From Pohlia nutans (taxonomy: Eukaryota; Streptophyta; Bryopsida; Bryales; Mniaceae), in the NCBI GenBank assembly GCA_022496805.1, contig CM040107.1, positions 10,684,501-10,748,500 of the forward strand: a stretch of 64,000 nucleotides of DNA, read 5' to 3'. This document shows, piece after piece, positions 46,643 through 57,554 of this stretch. A program made the position numbers and the translations under genes. The notes beneath the pieces were generated by a model. That model had not been told where the DNA came from. It saw only the letters and a program-made list of their open reading frames with translations, and searched no databases. How positions within the stretch are numbered: the stretch's first letter is position 1; every line of letters starts with the position of its first letter.

Positions 46643-49021
46643 CTAGGGTTGCGATCTACTCTTCAGTTTAGCTTCGGCCTTCAACTGAACTTCAGCTACT
46701 GCCTTCAACATCACATGACCACGACTATCGAAGTGATACATCGACAATCGCCGTTGCGCGATCTCACGCCTCTGTTGCGCCAGTCTCAATTCCTCCCTCT
46801 CATCTCGAACCGAAGCGGATCTCCTCCTGAATTTGTCATGCGACTTAGTCTTTTGAAGACCCACATTCACTGAAGGGAGACGAGTACGCAAGGGCGCACG
46901 AGAGGGCACATGAACACGGACTTGGGTTAGAGGAGGCGGGTCTGATGACAGCATCGCAGGAGTCATTCGAAAAGCATTCACAGTAGCAGAGGACTTGCAT
47001 GGTTTGGGAATGTCGGAACCCTGCAAGTACAAGGGAATCTACATCAAGTATACATCAACGCAAGACCGTCTAAGCGAAATAATGGTGCGGGGAAAGAAAG
47101 TATTCGTACCTCAAGAGAATTAATTGGGTGTAAGGCGTCCTCATGAAGCTTTCTCTGAGGCACCCTGTCAGACGGAGAACGCGAGCGACGAGAAGTGGAG
47201 GGTTCTCGTGACCGCAAAGGAGAAAATGAGGACTTGGGCACAGGACGGGTACCACCGTTAGAAGGACTGTCCACAACACCATGTTGAATTGGCTTGGTGG
47301 AAAAGTCTATGGTTGACTGTGCCGTAGCTGCCGAGCACAAGACGTTTCCTCTACTGAGTATAGCATACTGGCCATAGTCCATGATAGAATCGGTGGACGC
47401 TGTGCTTTGGAGGTCAGCACCGTGGGCTGGATTGGCAGTGGCATACCTTGCCTGAAGAGAATTACCAATGAGGTCAAATTCCACGAGCGCATTGCAACGA
47501 AACGGAATTTTCCAAGCAGTAAAAAACAGAGAAGAAAAATGATGCAACTGTATAAGGGTGCCATTAAGACATAACACATTGCAACGATAACATTCAAGTG
47601 TCCATAATATTCATCTCACAAAGTACTGAAGCGCAGATGTTGTGAAGACAAAGGTATATTACAATTACAAGGGATTATACACATCAGTCAAGGCAACCAG
47701 AAATCAATAAGATAGTCCTAAACGGCTACATCACTAAGAAAAGGGCGTCCAGCTATAGAACCGTAAAATGAACTAGGAGCTAGGCAGACTATGAGATGCG
47801 TGTACAGCCTCCATGAGCGCGCTATACTCTCGACAGTCGGGCTCGTCGCAGAGCATACGCCGCCCAATATTATTGTCCCTACGGAAAGATAGCAACCCTG
47901 TGCCAGGACTGCGATGGAGACGCCGAAACCATGGAAGGAGAACATCATGAAGGAAATTGTCACGCGCACCATCTCCAACGTAGGACCAAGAGTCAGGGAG
48001 TATTACATTATGGGGCTCATTCAAAATGTGCTTATTGGGGCTGTCGTCGACTACAACGATGTTTGCGGACGTGAATCTGCCACCATAGCCTGTGAACAGC
48101 TTGGCCAGATTCTTCAGGAACAAGTTCTTATTAGTGCCAGGCACTTTGAACGAGGACAGCCGGCCGTGCCTATCCCTACAGTTGAGGGTTTCGCACGACT
48201 CCTGGCCAAGTACAAGGGATGGGAGGGGCTGGATGCCGCGGAATAAATATCGCACTACCAATTCAGTGGTAGACTTCTTCATGGGGCTCCAGACGGTAAC
48301 GTCGGCAAACATGGTCAGCTCCCGTAGGTACGAGAAGCAGAGTGGACGCACGTACAATGCTTTGGGTCCGACTATAGCGGGGAGAACGGCCGAGTGCTGC
48401 GCTGAGTATTCATTAAAGGCCGTAATCCCGGACCAGGATTTCAAATCCTCACAGACGCAGAGGATTCCATTCAGGTCCAGGACGACATTGAGCCATTTTT
48501 TGGGAGGCCTAAGCTAAAGCGACCGAATGACCGACTCCGAAGAACCTCCACGAGTAAGAGGAGGACCGGATCCCTGGCGACAACGGGCAGACAAATGTGC
48601 AGCCAGTTATGATCCTGAACCGACACATTTCGGACGGCATCCTAATAAAAACGACACACGGTCGAGCGCGAAGAACACAAACACGAAGTTCCGACCATTG
48701 AGAAACGTATAGATCGCACCTGAAGGCCGGAGGACCCAATAGACTTCGCACTGACGACAAGTGTGGCCGTCGAGGATGCAGCGCCGGCAACGTGACGAGG
48801 AGGGGAGGCCGATGTACGTGTCCGCTCATCCAATTGAGAATCCCGCCGAAGTCTACGTCCTGACACCAGTGATTGAGAGGCCGGAGGGACGACAGGAGAG
48901 GAAGGGACTGCGGGCGAGTTCGGACGGGGCACCAAGGACAGACCGCCGCGATTACATTGCGCGGGCGGATTAACAGCAGAAGGCAATTGAGCGTCAGGCA
49001 CAATATGGGCACCGATAGAGC
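46643..49021 (-). pseudogene. H1: FCP1/NIF-type HAD phosphatase-like protein with basic coiled-coil tail
   Basis: Exons on the minus strand: 49021-48720 (Ser/Pro-rich, phase 1 in, phase 0 out), the HAD exon ending at 47773, an exon to about 47111 (TDSIMDYGQYAI, PQRKLHEDALHPINSLE), and 47022-46643 (LAQQRREIAQRRL, LKAVAEVQLKAEAKLKS). The HAD exon carries WLNVVLDLNGILCVC (the nucleophile motif, with Asn instead of the second Asp of DXDX), VGPKALYVRP (the FCP1-type VRPG-like strand), VTVWSPM and IVVVDDSPNK (motif IV-like). FCP1-type enzymes dephosphorylate Ser/Thr residues. The DLNG variant argues for altered or lost activity. An A-run near 48500 causes a one-base frameshift before the nucleophile motif. 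The gene directly follows M3. Confidence 0.65.
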
Positions 49022-49217
49022 CTGCGATGACAATAGATGAACGTGAATTCCGAGTGAGGAGTGTGTAAATTATAGAGAGGCCAAAAAAATTTGAAGTACA
49101 AAAAATGTTCATTGGAAAATGTCCTAAGGACTCTACTGAACCAGGAGTTGAAAATCCTACAAATCCTACAAATCCTGAGCCGTGTATACAAAAAATCTAC
49201 AAAAACCTATGATACAA

Positions 49218-49238
49218 ATCAACTCGAGTCGAGCTAAA
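49218..49238. repeat. 21-bp odd palindrome (AACTCGA-type)
   Basis: ATCAACTCGA, one base, TCGAGCTAAA: an odd palindrome between the M3 tail exon and the first H1 exon. The homologous interval between M4 and H2 holds one at 63207-63227. Confidence 0.8.
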
Positions 49239-49261
49239 TCTATACAAATGACATTGAGTGA

Positions 49262-51841
49262 TTATTGGGAACCACCTGCTGCAGCGTCTGTGCCGGGCGA
49301 GACGGCAGTGTCTGCATTGTCACTGCCAGCGGCTCTGCCGAATCCCAGACTGTCGTCAAAGCTGTATGGATCGGCGGCATCACCAGGAGCGCCCGATGAC
49401 ACATGCGGAGGAGCCGGCGAAGTGGATGGAGCAGACGCAGGAGCAGCTGGCGGCGGTGGAGGCGCAGCGACAGGCGAGGGCGCAGGAGGAGACGGAGGAG
49501 GAACGGCAAAAGACGAGGGCGCAGGTGGAGCAGATTCTCCGCTGGTGGTTGAACCCGACGGCTGATTACCAAGCACCAGAGGTTGAGAAGCCAGCGGCGG
49601 CGGGTTCAGTACAGCCCCAGAAGGCGGCACAAGGCTCTGCATGAGCGCCTGCAGCGTCTGCTGCATGACATTTTGCTGCTGCTGCTGCTGACGCTGCTGT
49701 TCCAAAATAAACCTCTGGAAATCATACTGCTCTTTTCTCGTCTCCTGGTTCATCTTCAGATTCTCCTCCGCGGTCTTCGAGGTCTGAACCGTGAGAGCTG
49801 CAACCGTGGCAGCCAACGTCTTCAAAATTTTGTTCGAAGACTCACGTTTCTTCCTCTTCGACTTCCGCTCGGAGGAAGGAGTCTTCAGCTGATAGTCAGA
49901 GGACGCGGACGAACCTAACGCATCAGATCTCCGGGGGGTACCCAGAGGAGGAGCATGGTCTTCGTCGTCCTTGTCGTCGTCATCCTCCTTGGAAGAGGAG
50001 GTTGATGAGTGCTCCTCATCTCGCTGCGTGAGAGGGGGATCACACCACTGATCTCTGGATCTCCTCTTCGGTTTGGAGGACCCAGGTCGTGCAGCAGGGG
50101 TACTCTGCTCCCCATCAACATGCACAGGTTATCCGTCCTCCAGGAAGTCAGCCTTGTCGAGGTCCAAGGCGTCGATCGCAATAGAAGCAAACCAGTCCTT
50201 CATTCTTTTGTCCCCGACAGCGTAGCTGTTCACGCAACACATCTGCACAATTGGCATGGCAGTCAACAAGTGAGTCAAGGTTGATATAATTGGGGGCTGA
50301 GCAGGATTTAGATCGCCTCGACCTAAACTGTGATGGAGAGGCAGCACGAAGGGATGAGGTAGTACGAAGGGACAGTTCAGGTCGAATCGATCTAAAGAGT
50401 TGGGGCACTGAGAAGGTAGAAGGTTTAGTTCAGGTCGACCCGAGCTAAACAGCAGCATCGACTCTAAGAGCTGCACACTAAACGTTTAGGTCGATTCGAC
50501 CTGAAACACATTGAGGATATGGTTTGGGCACTTCCCAAAAGAGCAGGTATGCCCGTATGAATTTTAGGTCGACCCGACCTAAAATGTATGAACGTTAACA
50601 CTACGTAGAGTCAGATCGACTCGAGCTGAAGAGCATAATTCCATATTCTGAACTACTCACCAGTGCAGCGCAAGTGAACTTAGATCCCGCGTAGACGGAG
50701 ACGACGTTCGACCCCGGCATGCAGAACGCGTTCATGAGCCACAAGTAGAACTCCATTCTGAGTTCTGCGTTGTACACGCGGTACAACAGTTCATCGTACG
50801 CCCGGGGCTTTGTGTATACCGTGGTCTCCGGAGCGTAGAAGTCGGGGGGGATCGACACCGTAGGAATGTCGGGCCTTTGCAAGAAGACCAGGTGCACTTC
50901 TTATGGTTCGCTGGATAGTCTCCCTGTCGCTCATTCCTCGTTGGATGGAAGTCCGCATACTCCATCTTGTATCTGCGAAGTTGGTCGTCGTGCTCAGCGA
51001 AATGAACTGCCCGGTTCTGCTCTATCATATCGGCGCAGATGAACAGCCACGCAGGCACTTCATCAAATTCTGGTTCACGTCTTTCTTTTAGAGAAGACAT
51101 GAACTCGTGAAAGTACGGCATATCCGTACTTGACGTCTCCTTGTCACCCACCCCGGGGAGGACTCTGAAGTCGATGACCCCTTGCTTCATGTCCACAAAT
51201 GTGACATTTGACCAGGCGCCCTCGGGCCAGTCGGCGTGCTCGTTTAACTGTGGGTCGTATAGCCGGAAGTGAGCGTTGCCGGCGGGCTTCTCGAATTTCT
51301 TCCTCTTCTCCAGGAAGACTTTGAAGAACTCGTATGCGTACGGGGAGATTTCTGCGGTCTTCTTGTTCTTGCTTCTGACCTGCTTTGCTTCCCTGAAATA
51401 TACCTCACCCGGCCGCTTAGGGAGTACATTCATTGTCGCCCTCGTGACATGGTAGTCCTCCTTGAACTGCCTCCACTTCTCCAGAACCAATTCCCCCGCC
51501 GGATTGAAGAGTCCGAGTTCACGATTGATGTTGTGCAATTCCTTCTTGACAAGGTGCTTCCGCTTCCTTCTCTCCACCCATTCCTTGGTCGAGTAGCACC
51601 TGTCCTGAACTGTGGATATTGCCTTAATCGTGACCTTCGGGTATCCCCGGGTCCATTTTGGGTTCCCGTGGTTCAGGATATGCCTCGCGAGTTTGGTGAG
51701 GTCCTCATAGGTTAGGTTTCCCTGCCATTTGAAGAACTCGCGCGTTAGATTCCCACTCTCTGGATTCCAGTTAGGCTTCTCTTTGAACGGCAAATCAGTG
51801 TCTGGGTCATGGAGCTCTCCGGTACCCGCTCTTGAGATCAC
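49262..51841 (-). pseudogene. M3: methyltransferase-like protein with long low-complexity tail
   Basis: The first exon (from about 51841, 5' end unresolved, to 50661) encodes a charged region (LTREFFKWQGNLTYEDL, YPKVTIKAISTV, ELVLEKWRQF), WSNVTFVDMKQG, then, after a one-base loss in an A-run near 50895, KVHLVFLQRPDIP, YTKPRAYDELLYR and MPGSNVVSVYAGSKFTCAAL (SAM motif I-like). After an intron (50660-50243) come CCVNSYAVGDKRMKDWF (motif II-like) and a tail of basic, acidic, poly-Gln (about 49680) and Pro/Ala-rich stretches ending at 49262. A TAA at 50129-50131 splits it. The order resembles P1 and P2, but no DPPW/Y is seen, so catalysis is doubtful. It may splice into H1: a CAG|GTGGTT donor at its end matches the H1 acceptor phase. 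Confidence 0.5.
50307..50630. repeat. Six 21-bp odd palindromes in the M3 intron (AGGTCGA-type)
   Basis: Copies lie at 50307-50327, 50376-50396, 50429-50449, 50485-50505, 50563-50583 and 50610-50630. Arms are TTTAGGTCGA or variants (TTTAGATCGC, TTCAGGTCGA, GTCAGATCGA) around one free base. Spacing is 47-78 bp, and sequence between them is not obviously repeated. All lie inside the 418-bp intron 50243-50660, between the SAM-motif exon and the following exon of M3. Confidence 0.85.
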
Positions 51842-51936
51842 TTCGCTCCGGAGGTCGAACAGAGCGGAAACAAGGAGAATGAATCTGAAACCCTAGCTGC
51901 AAGAGAGACGACCCTCTCGGGCAGTGCGTGCAGCCG

Positions 51937-52016
51937 GCAATATATATATATGTATGTATATGTATATGCATATATATATATATATATATATGTATAAAAT
52001 ATATATATTTGTACGG
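51937..52016. repeat. (TA)n microsatellite
   Basis: A run of TA/TG dinucleotides with few interruptions lies just upstream of M3 on the minus strand. It could include promoter-like TATA elements for M3, but none can be singled out. Confidence 0.8.
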
Positions 52017-52079
52017 GACTCGTACTCCCGGGACTCAGACTCTCGGTTAAAATCTCTGGAACTCCCGTGACAGCCGTGA

Positions 52080-55000
52080 TGCGGTCATACCAAGTCTACT
52101 ACAGCAGATTCCATTAGAATCCTGAAGTTAATCGCCTTTGGGCCGGAACAGTTCCGAGGTTGTTGTCTTCTCGAGTTGTGCATGATTTCTTTTTATCACG
52201 CTTTTGTCTTTATGCAAGTCATCTTAGAAAGCTTATTAAATTATCGTCCAATCACAATAAATCTTTGACTTCTGATGGGAACTTGTTGATAATATTGGAG
52301 AGGCCTCCGACTACAGATATGTCTGATTTGTTGGATAGATTTTATGCTTACATATAAATCTTTGCCATACTAATATCTGGTTCTGAGGCTAAGTAGAATC
52401 AACTTATGTTCAAAGGGTTCACGTGGTACGTTTAGGGGTTATAGAGACCTTTCTTACAACATAAATTTTATAGAATACTGAAGTATTCCTTATTTTTCAT
52501 CCATCCAGTCACAATTGTCTATGTTGCTGTATTGAGTTTAATTTTTGAATAGAAGGTTTAATTTGGACCAATCGTAACTTCAATCTTAATTCCAAATTCT
52601 GTAGCCCCTTCATGCCCTCACCTATGTCCGGTTTGGGTAGATTTCTAACAACGTATTATAAAATGCAACTAATATGAATATTCAAAACTTGATGTATAAA
52701 TAAAAGTTAATTATTATACGTTTTGAATTTTAGATTCTATTTATTCATATGATTTAATCTAACATTGTTATCACATATAATATTTCTAAAATTTTAGAAA
52801 CAGATAATAAAAAACTATTCACTAATTTGAATATTAAGATATAATTATATAAAAACAGATTGTCTGGATGAAATCTTTTGAATGTGACAGGTTATAATGT
52901 ACTACTGTTAGTAGGTGTTGTGATTTTTGTATTTTTTTTAATTAGATGCTTGATTTTATGAGTTATTCTTTCATTGAAGAATTATTTTAGAGTCTGTAAA
53001 ATCTTCATAATTATAGGTGAAACATTGAAACACAAAATAAGGAATAATATTTCCACAAATTGTTTCCCTTCCAATTGGTGAAATCACACGCACATGAAGC
53101 TATAGTAACCTCGCATACAAATCTCAATTAAAAAAGATTCATAGAACAATCATGAAGATTACATGAATATAATTGGCTTCAGTTCGTATTTTAAATTCAA
53201 ACATGAATCATAGCAGGTATGAGCGGATGAAGTTTAATATTTGGTTCTTATAATTCATCCATCCGTAACATACACGTACTAACCCTTCATCATTTGAAAG
53301 AGTGTCATATATATTGGGAAAACAATTGAGAGGGTCTATGGCGTGAAATAATGTATTTAAATGAAAGTATTTCGAATCCTAGTGTAGTTGTTGAATCAAT
53401 GTATTAAATGTAAAATCATGATGATTTCATTGACACTTGCTTTAAAATATGACGTTAAACGTTTTATAATCTGATTGTGGATCATTTTATCCTAAACCTT
53501 GAATTAAGACCTTTGTGATTCTAATAATAATGTCTTAATTTTCACGAAATTTTTAGATTATTTAGGTGATATACAGCTATATCATTCGAAAGTCATGAAA
53601 TATTAAATATTAACAATTTAGTCATGCTTTAAAAGATTTGGGTTTGATGAAGTGGACTGCATGGAGATGAGATTAAAATGATTTTTTATTTAATCTTTGG
53701 ACGTGAATCGTAGAAGTTATGAGCGGATGAAGTTTAACATAATATCTGATAATTCATCCAAATAAACATTAGTTAGAGTTTAGGGTAGAGTAATTTAATG
53801 CTTTCGGCGTATTATAAATTATTTACAACTTGTGCATTTCTTTTTATCATGCTTTAGGATCATAATCACTTGACATTTAGGGTTCACTTGAGGCCCCCTC
53901 AAGTACAATCATCAATTTGCAATTTTTCATATTACTTGCACGTAAAAAATAACCTATTGTAAACACTTGCCATATTACTTGCAAATGTCTAAGTAAGTCA
54001 TTTTAATATATGTGTGGTAGACATGATCTTGTCTTTGATACGAAATGTATATTTGCAAGCATGGTGTCTATAACGCCCATAGTTCTAATAATATTTCATG
54101 ATTTTTCAAGATTTTTGTCACTCAAATTAAATCTAGTGTTCCTTAATATGTTCCGATTATTTGATAATTCACGTACATAATTCATGAATTTAAATTTTCC
54201 GTATATCAATTCAATATATTTCATTATTTAATAATTAACGTGAATAATGCCTTTAAACTAAATATTAGCACAATAAAGTAAGATATTAAACGTAAATTTA
54301 ACGGAAATACTTCCAACTATATTGTTACTTGCCTTTATATATTTAAAACACTCCTCATTAAGACAATTACATTACATTTGCCATTATTTTATTAACGTCA
54401 CTCACTATAATATTAGAATGCGCCCTGACCTATAGGTGGAGTACATTTTGCCTTACCATATAAGTTACCTGCTTAATACTACAGTGAAAAATACATAGAT
54501 ACACTCGGGGAAGTCTCTTAGTAAGTGTAAGTTTTGGATACGTATAACCGTAAAAAGGTTATTTAATAGGGGGCTATGAAACAATTGGAATATGCTACTA
54601 TCTGTAGTATGTTTAGGGTATACTCTACGTATATTCCAAAAAAATTCCAAAAAAATTTCTAAATTCGTTTTATCACTCCCTATATTACTTTTACAAATTT
54701 ATAATTTTTTATCTCAAATGAATATAATGATCAGTATTGTAATAATTCAAGTCCTTCACTATGCTAGTAAGAGTTCAATTGATACTAGTGCGATACAGAA
54801 GTTGCCAAAAAGAGGTCGTAGATTTTTAAAACACGGCAATCGTTAGAAGTCACCAACTAAATGCATGTTTTGAAAAATCTACTTTACAATTATTCTAAAG
54901 AAGTCCTACTCAACTTAGTCATTATAATTTTGTTATTATCAAATGTAGACTGAATTATATAATTTAACTTTCAAAATTTATAATTAAATATCGTTGATAG

Positions 55001-55700
55001 ATTTAGTAAATACTACCGTACGGATGGAATCTAAAAGTCAAAATGGTGAACTTCCATTTCTATAAAAAATCAAATTTACTCTTAGTTATAAATAGTAGTT
55101 TTGACGATGTTTACCAATAATTATGTTCAATGGTTACCTTGAGGTAGTAAGTGAATGTCGAGAATTTCCATAACTATATGTGAACAAATATTGGATGTCC
55201 TTTTTTCATTTAAGATAAAAATAATAAATGTATAGAAGTAATTTAGGGTGTTTTAAAACTATGTAAAGAATATTCTAGGAATATTCTTAAAATATACCAT
55301 AACTGAACTATAAATACTAGAATATGCAAAATTACTTCATAGTCCTCGATTAAATACCCTAAAACCGCTCTTGAAATTTAGAGGAAGATACCTCTCCGAG
55401 GTGGTTATTTTATTGTCAACTACGTTTGTACTTTCGACAAATCCAACAAAGTGCAGTGTGGATGATATTATTATTATGATCAACAATTTAAATTAGAGCA
55501 ATGTCTCACTGTAGAATTTTCCGTTCCCAATGTTCTTGTTACATAGGGATGGAATCTATAATTATTTGAATGAAGTATTCAAATACTGCTCAGAAATCTA
55601 TTATTGTCGCATATATTTTCAGTAAGCTTTCTCCCTCCATAGTTGTAAAGTCCACCGAACCTCGTGGACGATATGATTTTTAAGTGGACGAGAAACGACG
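52080..55700. other. Long AT-rich region without a recognisable gene
   Basis: About 3.6 kb of AT-rich sequence has only short chance frames (52160-52357, 54465-54650, 54592-54846). It includes the inverted partner (52620-53110) of the AT-rich repeat at 33200-33710. A ~45-bp motif with ATGAGCGGATGAAGTTTAA occurs twice, near 53218 and 53720. No RNA gene is seen. Confidence 0.55.
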
Positions 55701-55750
55701 GTTCAAAATCTCCCTTTCTCTTCCCGCCACATCGTTCCCGCCTTATTCTC

Positions 55751-55757
55751 TATAAAT
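55751..55757 (+). promoter_or_regulatory. TATA box candidate of the DUF7869 gene
   Basis: CTCTATAAATGTT at about 55749-55760 is a good plant TATA box, followed by a pyrimidine-rich stretch and a ~25-bp direct repeat (GTGCTCATGCTCCT... at about 55798 and 55837). A consensus donor CCG|GTAAGAG at 55980 and an acceptor TTCAG at 57528 would join a leader exon to the exon that starts coding at 57555. The leader intron (55980-57528) is inferred. Confidence 0.45.
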
Positions 55758-56229
55758 GTTGAAGTGCGACTGAAATATTCCTTTTCTCGTTTCTTTGCGT
55801 GCTCATGCTCCTCCGTTCGCATACTCCTCCGTTTGCGTGCTCATGCTCCTTCGGTCCTTGTACTTTCGCAAGGCATTAAGGAGGAATTTTTTGTTCTTAA
55901 GCTTTGAGGAGACTGCGCGCAGTTGCAGGCTGCGGCTGTAGAATCGTGTCAAGAGGAGCTGTGTTTGCAACATATTCCGGTAAGAGATAACTACCTATCC
56001 AAAACTTCAAGTTCTAGGGTTAGCGCGCACGATTTAGATAGGGTTCATTTTCAGTTGCATCTCATACTGTTATGTTATAGAAAGCATTCGGACAGCACTT
56101 TCTTTCCCACCATTGTATTTTGCGTACCTTTCATTTGCAATCCACAGTTCAGTTGCTGTTGCTTCAATTCGAAATGCAGCTTGTCCATGCCGTTGCTTTC
56201 CGATATTATCGCCGTAAATTCCGGGACAT

Positions 56230-57300
56230 ATTAGCTCGACTCGACCTGAATATGTTCCAAGGTCCTCGAGAACGGAACATCTTGCCTTAGTAAAATTAGC
56301 TTGACTCGACCTAATATGCACCAACGTTTCCGTCTTCTAAACTTGTACTTGATTGAGAATCACCTTCCAGTTTAGGTCGAATCGACCTGAAATGCACCAA
56401 CGTTACCTTTATATATCCGGTACTGGAGCGAGATAGACCTTCCAGTTTAGGTCGACTTGACCTGAATTGCACCAACGTTACCTTCGTAAAGCCGAGTACT
56501 GAAGCGAGACACACCCTCCAGTTCAGGGCGACTCGACCTGAATTGAACCAACGTAACCTTCGTAAAGCCGTGTACTGAAGCGAGACACACACTCCAGTTT
56601 AGGTCGACCTGACCTGAATTGAACCAACGTAACCTTCGTTAAGCCGTGTACTGGAGAGAGATACACCCTCCAGTTTAGGTCGACTCTACCTGAATTTCAC
56701 CAACGTTACCTTCGTAAAGCTGTGTACTGGAGCGAGATACACCCTCCAGTTTAGGTCGACTCAACCTGAATTGCAGCCACGTTACATTCTAGAATCCGTG
56801 TACTGGATCTTTGCTCAACCTTCCAGTTTAAATCGACGCGACCTGAATTGCACCAACGTTTACTTCGCGAAGACGTGTACTGGAGCTCTGATCCACCTTC
56901 TTGTTTAGGTCGACTCGACCTAAACTGCACCATCGTTGCCTCCTTAAACCCGTTAACGGGAGCTCTGATCCACCTTCTTGTTAGCTCGACTCAACCTAAA
57001 TTATACAAGTACTGGAGTACTCACCTGGACTCTTCTGGTCTATTCATTTCAGGTAGAGATGATCTGCATCGTCACGTAATGAGGTAATACAGATTGAGGT
57101 CCATCGCATCTACTGTATATGAAGCCTCGTCCTACTGTAAGCATTGTATATTGTTTTCCATGCCGTATGCTCTCCATAATTTAGCTCGAGGCGAGCTGAA
57201 TCGCGAGGCCGCTTACATTCCATTGCAGATGGTCTACATCATTCGAGACACTGCATTTCATTCCACATGGTTTACATAATTTAGGTCGATACGACCTAAA
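56230..57300. repeat. Array of 13 odd palindromes; ten in register at ~76 bp
   Basis: Palindromes start at 56230, 56295, 56371, 56446, 56522, 56598, 56674, 56750, 56827, 56904, 56980, 57180 and 57280. From 56295 to 56980 the steps are 76, 75, 76, 76, 76, 76, 77, 77 and 76 bp, with conserved filler (GCACCAACGTTACCTTCGTAAAGC, split over two halves, and GTGTACTGGAGCGAGA). So this is a tandem repeat with one TTTAGGTCGA-N-TCGACCTGAA site per unit. The last two copies stand free. The array lies between the putative leader exon and the coding start of the DUF7869 gene. Minus-strand frames at 56311-56592 and 56751-56933 are repeat artefacts. Confidence 0.9.
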
Positions 57301-57554
57301 CATCCCTGCCCGATGATCTTCTGTTGGCAACCTAACACTCTGAAAACTGACCATAGCGTTACGCTTGAGACTCCAGGATTATCCACACTATAATTTTCGA
57401 ATTCCCCTTGTTCCATATGTACATCCTCCGATTTCCTCTTGTGATTTAGCTCCCACCGAGATAATCCTACGTATGGGAATCTCATTCCTTTGTACTATAT
57501 TCTAACATTAGGGCATGCAATCGTTCAGGTATCCTCACTTCCTCTACTGCTGCC

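Noticed and set aside
49258..49644. Plus-strand frames opposite the M3 tail
   Set aside because: They are shadows of the Pro/Ala- and Gln-rich minus-strand exon, without splice or start support.
56230..57300. CRISPR-like array (short palindromic repeats at regular spacing)
   Set aside because: The sequence between palindromes is itself repeated, the context is eukaryotic, and no cas genes are present. It is a tandem repeat.
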